DNA from: Lachnospiraceae bacterium UBA3774
GTDB lineage: Bacteria > Bacillota > Clostridia > Lachnospirales > Lachnospiraceae
DNA: 24,615 nt
Direction: 5' to 3'
Assembly: GCA_002369255.1 (NCBI GenBank)
Contig: DFFO01000079.1
Coordinates: 1 to 24,615 of the forward strand
Part shown: piece after piece, positions 21,841 through 24,615 of the stretch
Position numbering within the stretch: position 1 is the stretch's first letter
Layout: each line of letters begins with the position of its first letter
Notes under the pieces: model-generated
What the model saw: the letters and a program-made list of their open reading frames with translations, nothing else
Database searches by the model: none
What the model was told of the DNA's origin: nothing
Made by a program: the position numbers and the translations under genes

Positions 21841-22875
21841 ATGAAAAAGATCATCAATATCGTTTCGCTTTTGCTTGCGTTTGTTATGATTTTTTCACTG
21901 GCCGCATGCGGTGAAACAAAAGAAAGCACAGAAGCTGTGACTGAGAGCGCAGCAGATTCCGCATCGGGTACTGAAGACTCAGCCGCGGACGATACCGTTG
22001 TACGCGTGGCCGCGCTTAAAGGCCCGACTGCCATGGGTATGGTGCAGATGATGGAAGATACTGACAAATATCAGTTTACGCTTTCCGGGGCTGTAGATGA
22101 GGTCACTCCTCTTGTTGCAAAAGGAGAGGTCGATATCGCGGCCGTTCCCGCAAATCTTGCTTCTGTGCTCTACAATACTCTCGAAGGCAAGGTTCAGGTA
22201 ATAGCGATAAACACCCTCGGAGTGCTTTATATCGTTGACCGCGGCGCTGCAGTCGACTCTGTCGCAGACTTAAAAGGCAAGACCATTTATGCCAGCGGAC
22301 AGGGTGCAACCCCCGAATACGCGCTGAATTATATACTGGAAGGAAACGGCCTCGATCCCGCTGCAGACGTTACCATTGAGTGGAAGAGCGAGCACGCGGA
22401 ATGTCTTTCCGCGCTTATGTCGGATGAAAACGCTATTGCGCTTTTGCCGCAGCCTTTTGTTACCACCGCGGGACTGAAGGATGAAAAGGTGCATGTTTCT
22501 CTCGATCTGAACGAGGAATGGGACAAGCTTCAGGCTGACGCAGAGGATCCCTCGGGACTTCTTACGGGCGTTGCGATAGTAAGAAAAGAATTTGCCAATG
22601 AACATCCGCAGGCTTTGGAGCAATTCCTTAAGGCTTACGGAGAGTCGGTTGATTTTGTAAAAGAAAACGTCGAAGACGCAGCTGCCCTGATCGGAAAACA
22701 GGATATTATCCCCGAGCAGGTTGCGAGACTTGCGATCCCCGAGTGCAATATCACGTTTATTACCGGCTCTGAAATGAAGGAAAAGCTTTCGGGTTATCTG
22801 AACGTGCTCTTTGCGCAGAATCCCAAGGCTGTCGGAGGCGCGCTCCCGCTTGACGATTTCTACTTTGATTATTAA
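21841..22875 (+). CDS. ABC transporter substrate-binding lipoprotein (NMT1/SsuA-like)
   Basis: The 344-aa product begins with a lipoprotein signal ending in lipobox LAAC (Cys23), followed by a Ser/Thr/Glu/Ala-rich linker to about residue 55. The type II periplasmic-binding fold follows: VVRVAALKGPTAMGMV, the KGEVDIAAVPANLASVLYN segment, DLKGKTIYASGQGATPEYALNYIL, and EHAECLSALMSDE. The layout resembles COG0715 (nitrate/sulfonate/taurine/thiamine-precursor) binding proteins. The ligand cannot be assigned from sequence. It is the first gene of a three-gene importer operon with permease and ATPase, driven by a near-consensus promoter. Start supported by AAGGAGG 8 bases upstream. Confidence 0.88.
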   Translation: MKKIINIVSLLLAFVMIFSLAACGETKESTEAVTESAADSASGTEDSAADDTVVRVAALKGPTAMGMVQMMEDTDKYQFTLSGAVDEVTPLVAKGEVDIAAVPANLASVLYNTLEGKVQVIAINTLGVLYIVDRGAAVDSVADLKGKTIYASGQGATPEYALNYILEGNGLDPAADVTIEWKSEHAECLSALMSDENAIALLPQPFVTTAGLKDEKVHVSLDLNEEWDKLQADAEDPSGLLTGVAIVRKEFANEHPQALEQFLKAYGESVDFVKENVEDAAALIGKQDIIPEQVARLAIPECNITFITGSEMKEKLSGYLNVLFAQNPKAVGGALPLDDFYFDY

Positions 22876-22885
22876 TATCTGATAT

Positions 22886-23671
22886 ATGAAGCAATCCTGC
22901 GAAAAGTTTGATAAAAAGCCGCGAAAAATACTCACCACGGTATTTTCCGTGGCTTTTTGGCTTTTGCTGTGGCAGATGATCAGTATGCTGACAAAATACG
23001 GAGTCTTTCTTGCTTCCCCGACCGACGTGATAAAGGCTCTTTGCAGGCAGGTCGTTACGCCGGATTTTTGGGGAACGGTTCTTCGCTCTCTTTCCCATAT
23101 ACTGTCGGGCTTTGGACTTGCCATGGTTGTGGGCTGCCTGCTGGCCGTTCTTTGCAGTAAAAGCGTTTTTTTAAAGACTTTCTTTTCGCCGGTTATCCGT
23201 CTGGTACGCACCGTCCCGGTAGTATCTTTTGTGATCCTTGCGCTGATACTTCTCCCGTCGGGGATGCTTTCGGTGCTTATCTCTTTTTTGATGGCGATGC
23301 CGGTTTTTTACGAAAATATGTCCGGCGCATTGGAGAGCCTTGATCCCGGACTTGACGAAATGGCCGATATTTACGGTGTAAAACGGCCAAGGCGTTTCAG
23401 ATACCTGTATCTGCCGCAGATATATCCGGGATTTGAACGCGCAGCCGTATTGTCCCTAGGATTTGCATGGAAAGCGGGTACTACCGCGGAAGTCATCAGT
23501 TCCGGGACCGGCTCGATAGGAGGGATGCTTTATCAGGCCAAAATATATCTTGATACGCCGGAGCTTTTTGCGTGGACGCTTACGGTGATACTGTGCAGCA
23601 TCGTTACGGAAAAACTCTTAAGGCTTTTGCTAAAAGCGATTTACAGACTTATACTGAAGATGAAAAAATGA
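22886..23671 (+). CDS. ABC transporter permease (SsuC/TauC-like)
   Basis: The 261-aa integral membrane protein has about six hydrophobic segments (roughly 16-34, 66-90, 103-122, 124-143, 184-200, 226-248). Its ATPase-contacting loop is visible as EMADIYGVKRPRRFRYLYLP (158-177), the EAA motif of binding-protein-dependent permeases of the nitrate/sulfonate/taurine type. It presumably forms a homodimeric channel with the ATPase encoded next. The start lies 10 bases after the lipoprotein stop with no Shine-Dalgarno seen, and the stop overlaps the ATPase start by 4 bases (ATGA, 23668-23671). The transported compound is unknown. Confidence 0.9.
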   Translation: MKQSCEKFDKKPRKILTTVFSVAFWLLLWQMISMLTKYGVFLASPTDVIKALCRQVVTPDFWGTVLRSLSHILSGFGLAMVVGCLLAVLCSKSVFLKTFFSPVIRLVRTVPVVSFVILALILLPSGMLSVLISFLMAMPVFYENMSGALESLDPGLDEMADIYGVKRPRRFRYLYLPQIYPGFERAAVLSLGFAWKAGTTAEVISSGTGSIGGMLYQAKIYLDTPELFAWTLTVILCSIVTEKLLRLLLKAIYRLILKMKK

Positions 23672-24243
23672 CGGCGATAAAAATAGACAAAATTTCAAAA
23701 GCCTTTGGAGAAAAACAGGTGCTGCGGGCTTTCTCCGCTGATATCGCAGAAGGCAAAGCAACGGCGATAATGGGGCCTTCCGGCTCCGGAAAGACCACGC
23801 TGTTAAGGATCATAGCAGGACTTGAAAAAGCCGATCATGGCGCGGTATCTTTTTCGGGAGATGACACTGTCAGGATGATGTTTCAGGAGGATCGCCTGCT
23901 GGAATACTTTTCCGCGGCCGATAATATAAGATTTGCCTGCCCGGGGCTTTCGGAGCAGACTATAAATGACGCGCTAAAGGGCGTAGGGCTTGAAGATACA
24001 AAGGGTCAGCCCGTCAGTCAGTTTTCCGGAGGAATGAAACGCCGGACAGCTTTTGTCAGAGCGCTTTTGTCAAAGTGCGATATTTTACTGCTTGACGAGC
24101 CCTTCAACGGACTTGACGAAAAATCGCGCCTGCTTGCGGTTGAATTTCTTAAAAAACATCAAAACGGAAGAACGGTATTTATGACAACGCACCGCCGCGA
24201 CGAAGCGGAAATGCTGGAAGCAAAGATCATAGAACTAAAATAG
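23668..24243 (+). CDS. ABC transporter ATP-binding protein, compact
   Basis: The 191-aa product has every core ATPase motif: Walker A GPSGSGKT (36-43), Q-loop MMFQEDRLLEY (Q73), signature QFSGGMKRR (118-126), Walker B ILLLDEP with catalytic E144, D-loop NGLDE, and the H-loop TTHRRDEAEML (H175). It ends about 15 residues after the H-loop, whereas SsuB/TauB-type ATPases usually run to about 240-260 aa. The C-terminal extension is therefore missing, and the region between Q-loop and signature is also short. The frame ends naturally at a stop and a terminator follows, so this looks like a compact protein rather than an obvious truncation. A longer in-frame extension upstream is not used: the ATG at 23668 overlaps the permease stop by 4 bases and the protein then begins MTAIKIDKISKAF as expected. 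Confidence 0.93.
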   Translation: MTAIKIDKISKAFGEKQVLRAFSADIAEGKATAIMGPSGSGKTTLLRIIAGLEKADHGAVSFSGDDTVRMMFQEDRLLEYFSAADNIRFACPGLSEQTINDALKGVGLEDTKGQPVSQFSGGMKRRTAFVRALLSKCDILLLDEPFNGLDEKSRLLAVEFLKKHQNGRTVFMTTHRRDEAEMLEAKIIELK

Positions 24244-24256
24244 ATTTGATGAAATC

Positions 24257-24297
24257 AAAAACCCGGTAACGGTCCTAAAGCCGCCACCGGGTTTTTT
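24257..24297. terminator. Bidirectional intrinsic terminator after the ABC operon
   Basis: AAAAACCCGGT (24257-24267) and ACCGGGTTTTT (24286-24296) pair perfectly over an 18-base loop that can pair further (CGG/CCG), with T's to 24297. It lies 13 bases after the ATPase stop codon and 30 bases past the hydrogenase stop on the minus strand, so it can serve both. Confidence 0.88.
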
Positions 24298-24327
24298 GCC
24301 TTTTTAAGGGCGTTTGAATTTTTATTT

Positions 24328-24615
24328 TCAGATCTCGTTAAAGCCTTCTCTGCCGGCATAGGTGGTATGCAGCAGCTCGTGTGCCTTGTGAGAGTTCGGC
24401 TCGCCGAGATATTTCTCGTAGAGCTCAATGATCTGAGGATTATTGTGAGACTGACGGATAACCTGTCTCTCATCTTCGGAATAAAGAGCTTTTGCTCTCT
24501 TTTGTTTGTAGGTATCGAGAATATCGTCATCCTCGCCGGGCATAAGAACGGGTTTGATATAAGGCTGACCGCCTCCGTTTATGCAGCCGCCGGGGCAGCC
24601 CATGATCTCGATGAA
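24328..24615 (-). CDS. [FeFe]-hydrogenase catalytic subunit, C-terminal end (runs off the window)
   Basis: Only the last 95 residues are present; the gene continues beyond base 24615 on the minus strand. The frame reads FIEIMGCPGGCINGGGQPYIKP, the third H-cluster motif with both cysteines (the family reads MxCPxGCxxGGGQP). It continues through YKQKRAKALYSEDERQVIRQSHNNPQI to AHELLHTTY, the small-subunit-like C-terminal domain of iron hydrogenases. The ATG in MGCPGG is internal, so it should not be taken as a start. This end is shared by monomeric HydA and by HndD/HydA subunits of NAD(P)-linked or electron-bifurcating complexes, and the window cannot tell them apart. It indicates a strictly anaerobic fermentative metabolism. 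Confidence 0.93.
   Translation of the reverse strand, partial: FIEIMGCPGGCINGGGQPYIKPVLMPGEDDDILDTYKQKRAKALYSEDERQVIRQSHNNPQIIELYEKYLGEPNSHKAHELLHTTYAGREGFNEI

Overview
The window looks like a chromosomal segment of an anaerobic, Gram-positive Clostridia-type bacterium (Firmicutes). The evidence is the C-terminal end of an [FeFe]-hydrogenase subunit, lipoprotein signals typical of Clostridia, BspA-type leucine-rich-repeat secreted proteins, strong AGGAGG ribosome-binding sites, and the protein families present. GC is intermediate by eye. I cannot name the genus. No tRNA, rRNA, CRISPR array, insertion sequence or prophage was seen.

Layout. (1) 1-2090: the 3' part of asparaginyl-tRNA synthetase followed by ammonia-dependent asparagine synthetase (asnS-asnA), which make asparagine and charge it onto tRNA. 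(2) 2206-3567: a secreted LRR_5/BspA-like protein with a Cys-rich tail, ending before a perfect 14-bp hairpin. (3) 3705-9096: five tightly packed + strand genes that read as one transcription unit. They encode a NTP_transf_5-type nucleotidyltransferase-like protein, a VanZ-like membrane protein, UDP-glucose 6-dehydrogenase, a secreted transglutaminase-like protein with a 300-bp-period tandem repeat, and a DUF1858 redox-disulfide protein. The unit is closed by an AT-rich terminator. (4) 9233-11119: a second, larger secreted LRR protein with its own promoter (overlapped by a dyad) and a strong terminator. (5) 11245-18637: Lar-like zinc ribbon, YjbR/MmcQ protein, cyclophilin-like lipoprotein, the SbcD-SbcC nuclease, a membrane-anchored endonuclease/exonuclease/phosphatase-fold protein and the GTPase HflX. 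All are on + with short gaps. (6) 18712-20172: a C69-family dipeptidase, convergent with (7) a cytoplasmic GH13 alpha-amylase-type enzyme on the minus strand (20247-21533), with a shared bidirectional terminator between them. (8) 21841-24243: an ABC importer (lipoprotein, permease, unusually short ATPase) behind a near-consensus promoter whose transcript would begin with a hairpin. (9) 24328-24615: the C-terminal end of an [FeFe]-hydrogenase catalytic subunit on the minus strand, running off the window.

Most genes are recognisable housekeeping or common accessory families. The less ordinary part is 2.2-11.1 kb, where three secreted repeat proteins flank or belong to an operon that also makes UDP-glucuronate and carries VanZ and nucleotidyltransferase-like genes. 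I read this as a candidate cell-surface/envelope module. That functional reading is inference from context. I saw no clear defence system or other wholly new system.
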